From JAWRCU01 sp033542235 (GTDB lineage Bacteria > Pseudomonadota > Alphaproteobacteria > Rhizobiales > Rhizobiaceae), in NCBI RefSeq assembly GCF_033542235.1, contig NZ_JAWRCU010000006.1:62001-126000 (forward strand): a stretch of DNA of 64,000 nucleotides, in the 5' to 3' direction. A program made the translations under genes and the position numbers. Under the pieces are notes generated by a model that was not told the origin of the DNA, did no database searches, and saw nothing but the letters and a program-made list of their open reading frames with translations. Each line of letters starts with the position of its first letter. Within the stretch, counting starts at the first letter, position 1. This document shows positions 1 through 8,836 of the stretch, in pieces.

Positions 1-557
1 CACTCGACCCGGCGGAGTTCGCGCGCCACTGGATCCGCGACGGTCATGCCGGCTTCGACGCTCTCGCCAGACTCTCGCAGCCGGTCATTGCCGTCCTCAA
101 CGGTCATTGCCTCGGCGGAGGCTTGGAGCTGGCTGCCTGCGCCGACTATCGGATCGCGGAAAGCCACGCCCGCATCGGCCTGCCTGAAACCAGCCTCGGG
201 ATCATCCCCGGGTGGTCAGGAACCCAGCGCGCGGCCCGTCGTTTCGGCCCGCAGCTTATCCGGCGCATGTCGATCTTCGGTGAGGTCTATTCCGCCGGCG
301 AGGCCCTGAGACTGTCGCTTGTCGATAAGGTCGTCGACAAGGGGCGCGGGATGTCCGCGGCCGAGGACCTTGCGGCGGTCGTTGCAGGCAGGTCCGCTAC
401 CGCCGTCGAGCTCGCCAAGATGCTCATCAATGCCGTTGAAGGCGAAGAGCGTGAGCGCGTGCTGGACGCCCTTGCCGGACGTATTGCAGCCAGCAGCGAG
501 GATCTTCGGTCCGGTCTCGAATCCTTCCATAAGAAAAGCCGGCGGCCGAGAGACTAG
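1..557 (+). CDS. Enoyl-CoA hydratase/isomerase family protein, 5'-truncated by window edge
   Basis: The reading frame is open from base 3 to the TAG at 555-557, giving about 184 residues of a crotonase-fold protein whose N-terminus lies outside the window. The crotonase signature is visible: PVIAVLNGHCLGGGLELA forms the oxyanion-hole loop, and PETSLGIIPGWSGTQR follows, where hydratases often carry a catalytic Glu in the P-E-x-x-x-G segment. The family hydrates or isomerises acyl-CoA thioesters in the cytosol. The gene is convergent with the sugar isomerase-like gene ending at 662, so it belongs to an operon mostly to the left. Substrate cannot be told from the sequence. Confidence 0.9.
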   Translation, partial: LDPAEFARHWIRDGHAGFDALARLSQPVIAVLNGHCLGGGLELAACADYRIAESHARIGLPETSLGIIPGWSGTQRAARRFGPQLIRRMSIFGEVYSAGEALRLSLVDKVVDKGRGMSAAEDLAAVVAGRSATAVELAKMLINAVEGEERERVLDALAGRIAASSEDLRSGLESFHKKSRRPRD

Positions 558-661
558 ACAAGTCTCGGGGCGATCTGAGCGCGGTAGAAGTCTGGTTCGA
601 AGGTAGCGGCGGACCACACAACGATCTTCTACCTGGGTTGTCCCGTGTCCAGCCTCTGTTT

Positions 662-1522
662 TCAACAAACGGATCGGAAACGCTCCACGCAGGCGTCCAG
701 CACCTCTCCGGGATCGCGCCTCCACCAGTTCTGCGCTGAGAACACCTCCACCTCGCACGGCCCGTCATAGCCGGCCGCTTCCACCGCAGCGCGGATCGCC
801 TTCAGGTCGGCCACACCATCTCCCATCATGCCGCGGTCGAGCAGAACGTCGCGTGTCTGTGCCAGCCAGTCGCAAAGATGATAGCCGAAAATGCGCCCCG
901 GCCCGGCCCGCAGCAATTCGTCGGCCAGCGTGCGATCCCACCAGACGTGATACACATCGACCGCGACGCCCACATTGGGCGCATCGATGGCGACGCAAAG
1001 ATCGACCGCGTCCAGCATCGTCACCAGGCAGGACCGGTCGCCCCCATAAACCGGATGCAGCGGCTCGAGAGCCAGGCGAACGTTTCTGGCCGCCGCGTAG
1101 GGCGCCGCTTCGGCGACCCTATCCGCAACCAGCTTGAGGCTTTCGCCGATGCCTTTCGTTCCCGGCTCCACCCCACCGGCGACGACGGTCAGGACAGGCG
1201 CGCCGAGGCCCGCGGCCATGTCGATTGCGGCGCGGAAATCGTCCATGATCGCTTTGCGGCCGGGCAGCGCCAGGGGGCCGGTGAGATAAGGCGCGCGGCA
1301 CAAGCCGACCACATTCAGGCCGGCCGCGCGAACCTGCTCGCCTATCTCGACGGCGCGGCCGCCGATCTCGCGACGCCAGAAGACAATGCCGCGCAGGCCA
1401 CGCTCAGCGCATGCATCGAGCACACGCTCGATCGACCAGCCTGTGCCGTATCCGTCGAGATTGTGGCCAAGCGTCGCCGTGTTCAGCGCCAGGGCGGAAT
1501 GATCCTTCGCAAAATCGCGCAT
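662..1522 (-). CDS. Sugar phosphate isomerase/epimerase-like TIM-barrel protein
   Basis: This is a 286-residue xylose-isomerase-like TIM barrel (AP endonuclease 2 superfamily). Candidate metal ligands lie in order: Glu in LALEPLHPVYGGD, Asp/His in VAVDVYHVWWD, His in GYHLCDW and Glu in CEVEVFS. The family binds a divalent metal and isomerises or epimerises keto-sugars or related hydroxy-ketones. I chose the ATG at 1522; longer in-frame starts would add 27 basic, unlike-protein residues overlapping the upstream gene. It lies 8 bp after the DUF993 gene and ends the minus-strand operon that starts at 4627. Substrate unknown. Confidence 0.82.
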   Translation of the reverse strand: MRDFAKDHSALALNTATLGHNLDGYGTGWSIERVLDACAERGLRGIVFWRREIGGRAVEIGEQVRAAGLNVVGLCRAPYLTGPLALPGRKAIMDDFRAAIDMAAGLGAPVLTVVAGGVEPGTKGIGESLKLVADRVAEAAPYAAARNVRLALEPLHPVYGGDRSCLVTMLDAVDLCVAIDAPNVGVAVDVYHVWWDRTLADELLRAGPGRIFGYHLCDWLAQTRDVLLDRGMMGDGVADLKAIRAAVEAAGYDGPCEVEVFSAQNWWRRDPGEVLDACVERFRSVC

Positions 1523-1530
1523 AGTGCTAA

Positions 1531-2679
1531 TCAGAGACCGTAAAGGGCAAGCAGCTTGCGCATGCGCCCGGCTGCGAGTTCGGGATCTCCAAGCAGGCCG
1601 CATCCGTCGGCCAGCTTGAACACCTCGACGAAATAGGCCAGCGGCCGCATCGACTGCGCGCCTCCGAGCATGATGAAATGATCCTGGAACCCGTTCAGCC
1701 AGGCAAGGAAGACGACCCCCGTCTTGTAGTATTGGGTGGGCGCGCGGAAAATCAGTCGCGCGAGCGGCAAGGTCGGATCCAGCGCCGCGTGGAATCCTTG
1801 GGTGTCGCCCCGGCCGAGCCGGTCGATGGCGTAGGCTGCAGCCGGTGCCAAAGGATCGAAGATACCAAGAAGGGCGTGCGAGAAACCCTGCTCGTCGCCC
1901 GCGATCAGCTCCGGATAATTGAAGTCGTCACCGGTGTACATCTTGACGCCGGCGGGCAGACGGCGGCGCATTGCGATTTCCTTCTCCTTGTCAAGGAGCG
2001 AAATCTTGATGCCGTCGATCCTGGCGGTGTCATTCTCGATGATTGCCAATACCGTCTCGAGCGCATCCTCGAAGCGGGCAGCTCCCCAATAACCCTTTAG
2101 GGCCGGATCGAACATTTCCCCCAGCCAGTGCAGGATGACTGGGCGGTCGCAGCGCGCGAGCACGTCGCCATAGACCGATACATAGTCGTCCGACGAACGC
2201 GCCACGGCCGCCAGCGCCCGGCTGGCCATGACGATCAATCTGCCGCCGACCTTCTGAACGGCCTCGATCTGTTCGAAATAGGCACCGCGGACATCGTCGA
2301 GCGTGCGTGCATCGGCAGGTCCGAGCTGATCGGTGCCGGCGCCGTTGAAGACGAGCGCGTCCGGCAGCTCCTTCCTGGTCCTGCTGATCAGCTCCAAGGC
2401 CGAAGGCCAGTCGAGACCCATGCCACGCTGCGCGGTGTCCATTGCTTCAGCGATGCCGAGACCGAGCCCGTGAAGGTGGCGCCTGAATGCCATCGTTGCC
2501 TTCCAGTCCATGGAGGCGGAGCCGCCGGGATCGCTGGCGCTGAAAGGATCCGCCACGACATGGGCCGCCGACAGAACGGTGCGTGGCGCATCGGGGGACA
2601 ATCGCGCGGCCGGAATCGTTTTGCCCTGAATCCGGTAGTCGGAAAGTCTGCCCGTGGTATCCGGCAGCTGGATGATCAT
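1531..2679 (-). CDS. DUF993 family protein (dihydrodipicolinate-synthase-like fold)
   Basis: A 382-residue cytosolic protein matching the DUF993 family from memory of its conserved blocks (DWKATMAFRRHLHGLGLGIAEAMDTAQRG, shown here only as positions about 57-85, then VILHWLGEMFDP and GIKISLLDKEKE). The family is thought to have a DHDPS-like TIM barrel; the Lys in GIKISLLD sits where the Schiff-base Lys of that superfamily would be, which is my inference. A Shine-Dalgarno GGGAGAA precedes the ATG at 2679. Neighbours are the sugar isomerase-like gene (8 bp downstream) and an SDR (23 bp upstream). No reaction has been established that I know of; an aldolase or lyase role is plausible. Confidence 0.8.
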   Translation of the reverse strand: MIIQLPDTTGRLSDYRIQGKTIPAARLSPDAPRTVLSAAHVVADPFSASDPGGSASMDWKATMAFRRHLHGLGLGIAEAMDTAQRGMGLDWPSALELISRTRKELPDALVFNGAGTDQLGPADARTLDDVRGAYFEQIEAVQKVGGRLIVMASRALAAVARSSDDYVSVYGDVLARCDRPVILHWLGEMFDPALKGYWGAARFEDALETVLAIIENDTARIDGIKISLLDKEKEIAMRRRLPAGVKMYTGDDFNYPELIAGDEQGFSHALLGIFDPLAPAAAYAIDRLGRGDTQGFHAALDPTLPLARLIFRAPTQYYKTGVVFLAWLNGFQDHFIMLGGAQSMRPLAYFVEVFKLADGCGLLGDPELAAGRMRKLLALYGL

Positions 2680-2702
2680 GGCGTTCTCCCTCTGCGCCGC
2701 AG

Positions 2703-3485
2703 TCAGAACCGCGGCACCAACATGCCCGCATCGACGGCAATGACATGGCCGGTCGTATATGGCAGCTCACCTGTCGCGAGCGTCGCCATGACGCGACCGA
2801 CATCTTCCGGCTGGCCGAGACGCCGGATCAGTGTCAGCCCCTCCTCGTCGATGCGGCGCCGGTAAGTCTCGCTGACCGCCTTGGTCATGGCCGTTTCGAT
2901 TAGGCCGGGCCTGATGTCGTAGACAGCAATGTTCTCGCGGCCAAGGCGGACGGCGAAGACCTGGCTGACCATCGCGGATCCGGCCTTCGACACGCAATAT
3001 TCGGCGCGCGGCTCCGCCACCGCCGTGGCATTGGAGGAAGAGACATTGATCAGGCTGTAGAAGCGACCGTCGTCGCGCTTGCGGGCAACCAGCCGCCTGG
3101 CCCAGCGCTGCGACAGGAAGAACTGCGCCTTCGTGTTGATTGCCTGGCAGCGGTCGTAGCTCTCCTCCGTCACGTCGAGCGGGTCGCCGCGCGAGATGAC
3201 CGACACGCCGGCATTGTTGATCAGCGTCGACAGTGGCCCGATGGCAGCTTCGGCCGCGTCAAGCATACGCTCGTGGCCGTCCAGATCGGCGACGTCGCCC
3301 GCAACACGCGCGACCGGAACACCGAGCGCCGCGACAGCAGCTTCGGCGGACTTCAATTCCTCGTCGTCGACCGGACCGTTGAGCGTCACGCCAAATCCGC
3401 GCCGGGCGAGCTCCAACGCCGTCGCCAAGCCGATGCCGCGGCTCGATCCGGTCACGAAGGCCGCATGTCGCGACCCGGCCGTCAC
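2703..3485 (-). CDS. SDR family oxidoreductase (3-ketoacyl-ACP reductase-like)
   Basis: A 260-residue classical short-chain dehydrogenase. The Rossmann motif TGSSRGIG lies at about residues 12-19, NNAG in the middle, and catalytic Tyr and Lys in YCVSKAGSA. It would reduce or oxidise a keto or hydroxyl group with NAD(P). The start is a GTG at 3485 that overlaps the acyl-CoA dehydrogenase stop as GTGA, so translation is probably coupled. Such proteins are often labelled FabG, but a role in the local sugar or CoA-ester pathway is more likely than fatty-acid synthesis. Confidence 0.88.
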   Translation of the reverse strand: MTAGSRHAAFVTGSSRGIGLATALELARRGFGVTLNGPVDDEELKSAEAAVAALGVPVARVAGDVADLDGHERMLDAAEAAIGPLSTLINNAGVSVISRGDPLDVTEESYDRCQAINTKAQFFLSQRWARRLVARKRDDGRFYSLINVSSSNATAVAEPRAEYCVSKAGSAMVSQVFAVRLGRENIAVYDIRPGLIETAMTKAVSETYRRRIDEEGLTLIRRLGQPEDVGRVMATLATGELPYTTGHVIAVDAGMLVPRF

Positions 3486-4627
3486 GCCCGGGCTCCGTGC
3501 TTGAGGAGCTCGCGGGCGATGATCATGCGCTGGATCTGGTTGGTACCTTCATAGATCTGCGTGATCTTGGCGTCCCGGTAAAGGCGCTCGACCTCGAAGC
3601 CACGGATGTAGCCGGAGCCACCAAAGACCTGTACGGCGTCGGCGGTGCGCGCCACGGCTATGTCTCCCGCGAAACATTTGGCAATCGAGCAGGCTTTGGT
3701 TGCGTTTTCCCCCGCATCGATCTTCTCGGCGGCGCTGCGAACGAGCAGGCGAGCCGCCTCGATGTCCTTCGCCATATCGGCAAGCAGCCATTGCACGCCT
3801 TGAAAGTCGGCGATGGCCTTGCCGAACTGGCGCCGCTGCTGCGCGTAGTCGACCGCCGCCTCGAGCCCGGCTTGGGCGATGCCGACGGCCAGCGACGCAA
3901 TGCCCACTCGTCCCTTGTCCAGGACGCTCATCATCATGTGGAATCCGCGCCCTTCTTCCCCGAGCAGGGCTTCGGGGCCCAAAAGCACATCGTTGAAATT
4001 GAGCGCGCCGACTTGGCTGGCCCGTTGGCCCATCTTGTGTTCCTTCGGTCCCCGCTCGACGCCTTTGGAGTGCAGGTCGACGATGAAGATCGACATGCCG
4101 CGATGGCCCGCATCCTTGTCGGTGCGCGCCAGCACGAAACCGACGTCGGCGACCGGCGCGTTGTGGATCCAGATCTTGCCGCCGGTCAGTCGCCATCCGT
4201 CCCCGTCGCGCGTCGCGGTGGTGCGTATTCCGGAAACATCGGTGCCGGCTTCCGGCTCGGTGATGCAGTAGGCGGCCTTCTTCTCGGCGCGCATGGCCGG
4301 CCCTAGCCACTGCTGCCGCTGCGCCTCGGTGCCGTGGTGAACAAGCAAGGTGCTGATCAGCTCGACGAGGCCACACTGATCCGCGACGGATGCATAGCCG
4401 CGCGACAGCTCTTCCATCACCAGCGCATATGTCAGTGTGTCGAAGCCGGGGCCACCCATGGCCTCCGGGACGCCGATGCCGAACAGGCCGAGCTCGCCCA
4501 TCTGCTCATATATCTCGCCAGGGAAACGCTCATCCCGATCGAGCGCCTCGGCAACCGGGCGAATGACGTCCTCGGCAAACTGGCGCGCCATCTCGCGCAC
4601 CTGCAGCTGCGTTTCGCTCAGCGGCAC
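3482..4627 (-). CDS. Acyl-CoA dehydrogenase
   Basis: A 381-residue flavoprotein of usual family length. Visible are the FAD-contacting segment YCITEPEAGTDVSG (about residues 121-134), KIWIHNAPVADVG, and the C-terminal QIYEGTNQIQRM, whose Glu is the general base in short- and medium-chain dehydrogenases. It alpha,beta-desaturates an acyl-CoA and passes electrons to ETF. The start is GTG at 4627, chosen because GGAGG lies 7 bases upstream and no better ATG exists. It is the first gene of the minus-strand operon (acyl-CoA dehydrogenase, SDR, DUF993, isomerase) and its promoter region carries the inverted repeat at 4643-4658. Confidence 0.93.
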   Translation of the reverse strand: MPLSETQLQVREMARQFAEDVIRPVAEALDRDERFPGEIYEQMGELGLFGIGVPEAMGGPGFDTLTYALVMEELSRGYASVADQCGLVELISTLLVHHGTEAQRQQWLGPAMRAEKKAAYCITEPEAGTDVSGIRTTATRDGDGWRLTGGKIWIHNAPVADVGFVLARTDKDAGHRGMSIFIVDLHSKGVERGPKEHKMGQRASQVGALNFNDVLLGPEALLGEEGRGFHMMMSVLDKGRVGIASLAVGIAQAGLEAAVDYAQQRRQFGKAIADFQGVQWLLADMAKDIEAARLLVRSAAEKIDAGENATKACSIAKCFAGDIAVARTADAVQVFGGSGYIRGFEVERLYRDAKITQIYEGTNQIQRMIIARELLKHGARA

Positions 4628-4642
4628 GATCGACCTCCAGAT

Positions 4643-4658
4643 GTAACTATCTAGTTAC
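4643..4658. promoter_or_regulatory. Inverted repeat GTAAC-N6-GTTAC, candidate operator for the minus-strand operon
   Basis: Perfect inverted repeat (GTAACTATCTAGTTAC) 16 bp upstream of the GTG of the acyl-CoA dehydrogenase. The arms extend to seven bases around a 2-base centre. The same RTAAC-N6-GTTAC pattern recurs at 4757-4772 before the divergent gene. Size and symmetry suit a dimeric repressor of the TetR type; no such regulator is encoded in the window. Confidence 0.6.
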
Positions 4659-4756
4659 TCCTATGCCAGAATCGTCGCCGGCGTCAAGCGGTGGACTTCG
4701 CATCGCGATGCATTGCCGTTACAAGTGCTTGCGACGTCGCTCGAGCTCAAATAGCA

Positions 4757-4772
4757 ATAACCGGATGGTTAC
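4757..4772. promoter_or_regulatory. Second RTAAC-N6-GTTAC inverted repeat, candidate operator for the plus-strand genes
   Basis: ATAACCGGATGGTTAC lies 14 bp upstream of the aldo/keto reductase ATG and shares arms and spacing with the repeat at 4643-4658. Two copies, one per divergent gene, suggest one regulator controls both transcription units. Confidence 0.6.
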
Positions 4773-4786
4773 TAATGGAGGATATT

Positions 4787-5803
4787 ATGAAGCCGTCTGA
4801 TAAGCGCCTATTCGGCCGGTCTGGCCTCAACGTCACGGCCTTCGCGTTCGGAACCGCCCCTATCGGCAATTTCCTTCAGCCCATATACGAGCAGACCGCG
4901 GATGCCATGATCCAGACCGCATGGGATGCAGGCATACGCTTCTACGACACCGCGCCGATGTACGGCCACGGCCTTTCGGAACTGCGAACTGGGCATTCGC
5001 TTCGGTGGAAGAAGCGCGACGAATTCGTCCTCGCCAGCAAGGTGGGTCGGGTGCTGAAGCCCGCCAGGCGATCGCAGATCGATTTCGCGCCTTGGTCGAA
5101 CGCCGCGCCGAACACCATGAATTTCGACTACTCCTATGACGGGACGATGCGGTCGTTCGAGGATTCGCTGCAGCGCCTGGCGCTCGAACATATCGACATG
5201 CTTTTCATCCACGACATTGATCGGTTCACGCGGGGCGACGAGCAGCCGGAGGTCTTCCGGCAAGCAATGGACGGGTGCTGGGAGGCCTTGGAGAAACTGC
5301 GTTCGGAAAGTGTCGTAAAAGCGATCGGCGTCGGTGTCAACGAATGGGAAGTCTGCTACGAAGCCCTGAAGCAGCGCGACTTCGACTGCTTCCTGCTGGC
5401 AGGCCGCTACACGCTGCTCGAACAGGAGGCCCTCGATGGTTTCCTGCCGCTCTGTGTCGAACGGGGCGCGGCGGTTCTGGTCGGTGGAGGCTTCAATTCC
5501 GGCATTCTGGCGACGGGTGCCGTTCCCGGTGCCAAATACAACTATTCACCGGCGCCAAAACCTATCATGGAGAAAGTGGCAAAGATCGAGGAGGTCTGCC
5601 GCGCGCATGGCGTGCCGCTGCCGGCTGCCGCCCTACAGTTCGTCGTAGCGCACCCGGCCATCCCCTCCTTCTGCGCCGGCACCCGCAATGTCCAACAACT
5701 TGAGCAGAATCTCTCTTGGTTCAGTTATCCTATCCCTGGCGATTTTTGGGATGAATTGAAAAAGCGCGGACTGCTGCGAGAGGACGCTCCGGTGCCTGCA
5801 TGA
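4787..5803 (+). CDS. Aldo/keto reductase (D-threo-aldose 1-dehydrogenase-like)
   Basis: A 338-residue (beta/alpha)8 aldo/keto reductase. The AKR tetrad is visible: Asp in RFYDTAP, Tyr in MYGHGLSE, Lys in LASKVGR, His in LFIHDID. The closest remembered family is D-threo-aldose 1-dehydrogenase/pyridoxal 4-dehydrogenase-like AKRs, which oxidise the anomeric carbon of sugars to lactones; the substrate here is unknown. The ATG at 4787 is chosen because GGAGG sits 5-6 bases upstream, although the frame stays open to 4691. Its stop overlaps the start of the MaoC gene (ATGA). A paralogue lies at 52183-53208. Confidence 0.88.
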   Translation: MKPSDKRLFGRSGLNVTAFAFGTAPIGNFLQPIYEQTADAMIQTAWDAGIRFYDTAPMYGHGLSELRTGHSLRWKKRDEFVLASKVGRVLKPARRSQIDFAPWSNAAPNTMNFDYSYDGTMRSFEDSLQRLALEHIDMLFIHDIDRFTRGDEQPEVFRQAMDGCWEALEKLRSESVVKAIGVGVNEWEVCYEALKQRDFDCFLLAGRYTLLEQEALDGFLPLCVERGAAVLVGGGFNSGILATGAVPGAKYNYSPAPKPIMEKVAKIEEVCRAHGVPLPAAALQFVVAHPAIPSFCAGTRNVQQLEQNLSWFSYPIPGDFWDELKKRGLLREDAPVPA

Positions 5804-6278
5804 GCGTCGATGCCCAAGGGAAATCGCTTACAGGCTTCGGGTTGAGCTACGAAGGCGTGGAGATCGGCGACCGTTTCGAGACTCCTGACAGAGAGGTGAC
5901 GGCGGCCGTCATAGACGGTTCGCAGAAATGACCGGTGACCAGTTCGAAATCCATATGAGCGACGAAGCGGCCCTGCGACACGGCTTCCCTGCCCGTGTGG
6001 CGCATGGCCTGCTTGTGCTGTCTCTTGTCGATGGACTGAAGAACAATGCCGTCGCCCGGTTTCGGGCGGTGGCCTCGCTCGGCTGGACGTGGCGGTTTTC
6101 AGCCCCGGTGCTCGCCGGTGACACCATCAAAGCCGAGGTAACGGTCGCCGACAAGCGGACCACTCGCAATCCGGCCCGTGCGATCCTTTGCCTGCGTTTC
6201 GTCGTTCGCAGTCAATCGGGGAAGATCGTCCAGGAAGGCGACAACCAGTTGATGGTATATCGGCGAGATGCGGGTTGA
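5800..6278 (+). pseudogene. MaoC-like (R)-hydratase/acyl dehydratase gene interrupted by a frameshift
   Basis: The frame from ATG 5800 encodes a typical MaoC N-terminus (YEGVEIGDRFETPDREVT) and stops at 5929-5931. The frame starting at 5928 continues with FAEMTGDQFEIHMSDEAA, then GFPARVAHGLLVLSL, the hot-dog fold catalytic region with Asp and His, and ends normally at 6278. Joining the frames needs one extra base near 5917-5919, probably a G lost from GACGGGTTC. The stop of the first part and an ATG for the second overlap as ATGA, so separate translation is conceivable. It is either decayed or a sequencing error. Intact members hydrate enoyl-CoA, which fits the neighbouring acyl-CoA dehydrogenase. 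Confidence 0.8.
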
Positions 6279-6522
6279 GAGAACTCATCCCGCCTCATCG
6301 AGAAGGGCGCCCCGACCTCTGCTTTCAGGGAACTGCAAGGCTGAACTCAATGTCCGACATCGGGCGCAGAGCTGTAGCTCGTGTTGCCTAACCGAACGTC
6401 CGCTTGCTTGCTATGCCTGCCCGAATGCGGTCATTCCGCTTCCCACCCAAGTCCGATCTTGCGACACAATAAGACCGTAGCGTGGAGCGGCCATCCGCTC
6501 GCCGCGGATCACCGCTCCAGCG

Positions 6523-7114
6523 TCAGATTTCAGTTCGTTCTGCCAGGAGCAGCGCGTCCTCGATATCGACACCGAGATACCGCACCGTGTTCTCGATCTT
6601 GTTGTGCCCGAGCAGATTTTGGATGGCGCGCAGGTTGCCCGTCGCGTTGTAAATCATTGCAGCCTTTGTTCTGCGCAGGGAATGCGTGCCGTAGTCCGAT
6701 GTTCGAAGTCCAATTGCAGTGACCCATTCGTCGACCAGACGGGCATATTGCCGCATGCTCTTACGGTGTGCACGGTTGATCCGGCTTGGGAACGCGTGGT
6801 CATTCACACTGCCACCGCGCCTCTCCAGCCACGTCAGTAGGCTGGCACGCACATCGCTGGTCAGTTCGAATTGTACAGGACGTCCTGTCTTCTGCTGAAC
6901 ACCGTCACCCGCGTTCGTATCTCCGGCCCCGCTACCAAGTCTCCCGTTTTGATCTTGACGAAATCGCAGCCACGAAGCTTGCTGTCGATGGCGAGATCAA
7001 AGAGAGCACGATCTCGCCCCCCTCTTCGCGATCTAAGAAGAAGCGGATTGCCCATATCTGCTTCTGCGTCCGGAGCCGTTTCGTTCCGACTGCGTTTCCC
7101 GCATTCCAGGCAAC
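6523..7114 (-). pseudogene. Tyrosine recombinase/integrase relic (short rhizobial type), two frameshifts
   Basis: Three frames together rebuild a roughly 200-residue integrase: AWNAGNAVGTKR...QIWAIRFFLDRE, then RDRALFDLAIDSKLRG with DLVAGPEIRTR, then QKTGRPVQFELTSDVRAS through HSLRRTKA (the H-x-x-R box), LLGHNK and VRYLGVD (the nucleophile Tyr). One base is missing near 7018 in a G run and one near 6900, where a V-I-Q-Q-K reading would need an added A. Catalytic residues survive but the frame is broken. This short integrase type is common in rhizobial genomic islands. The C-terminal 109 residues could still be made alone. Confidence 0.85.
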
Positions 7115-7363
7115 GCGGCCGCGAACTGCTGCATGATAGTGTGAATAGCCCATTTTTCTCCTCGGCCTTGATTGACCGAGCGGGAAACGCAAGGAGGCTG
7201 AATCCGGCGGGGCCGATTCCGGATAGTCCGGTTTTGAACAGATTGGCCGACACCGACGTGAGATTTGTTTTCGTCGCCGCCAGTGCCAATTGAACATGTT
7301 TGTTCTCCTCGCCTATGCCGCCCTGCTTCATGCTCGATTAGAATCTGCCCGGGGGAGGCGCGA

Positions 7364-8496
7364 GTGGGACTAGGCAACAAGCGCAACGAAAAATGCTGGT
7401 GCGGCTCGGGCCGCAAATACAAGTCATGCCACCTTGGTCGGGAGAGCCAGGAGCCGGTTAAGGAATGGGAGGCCGAAAAAGCACTGCGGGAGGAGTTCCG
7501 CTGCCGGTATGTTCGGCGCCGTCTGACTGGCACTCGGATTGCAGTGGGCGCATCGTCCGCGCCCACACCGTACCTCGCGCAGGGAGCCTCAACCGGATCG
7601 CACGGGATGGGCACGTCTACACGTCTATGCATTTATACCTTCGATCGAAAACCTCAGCCGTAATAACGGCATTCTCGAACCCGTGCTGCTCGGAGTACGC
7701 AACGCCTCGACCTTCACAGGGTTCTGCTCGTTCCATGACGATGCGATCTTTGCGCCGGTTGAAAAGGCGCCGTTTACTGCAACGCCAGAGCAGTGCTTCC
7801 TGCTAGGCTATCGGGGCATGGCGCGCGAGCGATACACCAAACAAAGCTCGGCGCGCATGTCGCCGTTGCGACGGTTTGCCGATCGCGGGAAGAGGATCGA
7901 TCGGCAAGTCGAGATCCAGATGCTCAACGAGTTATTTGAATACGGACTGGCCGTGGGACTAAACGACACACTGGCGCAAATGGACGAGTACTCCGCACGT
8001 CTGAAATCAGGCGACTACAGCGATGTACGGGCCTATGTCATTGAAACCGTCGGACCGCCCCCTATTATGTGTTCGGCGGGATGGTTGCCGTCCTCTGACT
8101 TTGAGGGAACCGAGCTGCAGGATATTGCCCAGAGCAAACGTCTTGCTGCCATGTCGGTCACTTCCATGTGGGGCGGGGAAAAGGGGTTGTGGCGTTCCAG
8201 TGGTTAGCTCAGGACGACGCTGTCTGCCGCGCCTTTGTTGATTCCGTCGTACGGCTCAGCGACGACCAGATTGGTCCGGCGCTGTCAGGTTGATGTTTGA
8301 GCACTTCGAGAACGTGCACATCGCGCCTGCATGGTGGGAGGCCCTAACCCTCCCGGTGAGAACCTCGCTCATTAACCGCATGGCACGGTCGGCCAACCCG
8401 TTTGTGCCGCAACTCGACAAGCCACTGGTCGACGATGGTCTCGCACTGCCCAAGTGGCCGATCGCTGGCCGGTTCACCGTTGGCTATACTCGCTGA
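7364..8496 (+). pseudogene. SEC-C motif protein, decayed by several frameshifts
   Basis: GTG at 7364 with GGGGGAGG upstream opens a protein with an N-terminal SEC-C zinc motif (CWCGSGRKYKSCH). A second Cys/His stretch follows (CSAPSDWHSDCSG, RAHTVP), then STFTGFCSFHDDAIFAPVEK. Frames change near 7510 (one T missing), at 7612-7627 (an 8-bp tandem duplication of CACGTCTA), near 8185 (one G short) and near 8289 (one T missing). The last part reads MFEHFENVHIAPAWWEAL. The protein family is unnamed to me; SEC-C motifs bind zinc. It lies between two integrase relics and is probably former island cargo. Confidence 0.7.
7612..7627 (+). repeat. 8-bp tandem duplication inside the SEC-C pseudogene
   Basis: CACGTCTA occurs twice back to back. 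Removing one copy restores the reading frame from GHVY to AFIPSIENLS, so the duplication itself is the frameshifting mutation. This is harder to explain as a base-calling error than the single-base losses nearby. Confidence 0.85.
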
Positions 8497-8836
8497 GCGA
8501 AAGCCCATGGCTTCCAGCTCAGCCGAGCAACTCAGTAATCGGGTCGTGATAGGCGGACTCTAGCTCGGGCATCCAACGGAACGGCTGGTTTCAAGAAATG
8601 GCCGTGGCCGCCTGAATGACGGCCCCATTCCGGTCATTCCAGTGGATGCACTCGAATGGCGACTCGTCGCGCGATTGCGCCCGTTGAACACGCTACCCCG
8701 ACAAGATACCGGCAACCCTAATCGAGTGAAACTGGCCGGGGTGTCCAGTCCATCGTTACCATGCGGCTGCCCGCGTGGCGTGCTGCGGCTGCGGAGGGTG
8801 GCATGGGAGAAGAAGCCTAGCTGGAACAGAGGCCAC
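8497..8836. other. Non-coding gap between relics
   Basis: Open frames on both strands here have arginine/proline-rich compositions typical of GC-rich noncoding DNA. I recognise no gene, repeat or RNA. Confidence 0.5.

Noticed and set aside
584..640. GGTAGAAG...CTTCTACC as a terminator hairpin between convergent genes at 557 and 662
   Set aside because: The loop would be about 40 bases and there is no T run.
878..1543. Long plus-strand open frame (221 residues) opposite the sugar isomerase-like gene
   Set aside because: It lies antisense to a conserved TIM-barrel gene, has no recognised domain and shows the Arg/Asp-rich composition of GC-rich antisense frames.
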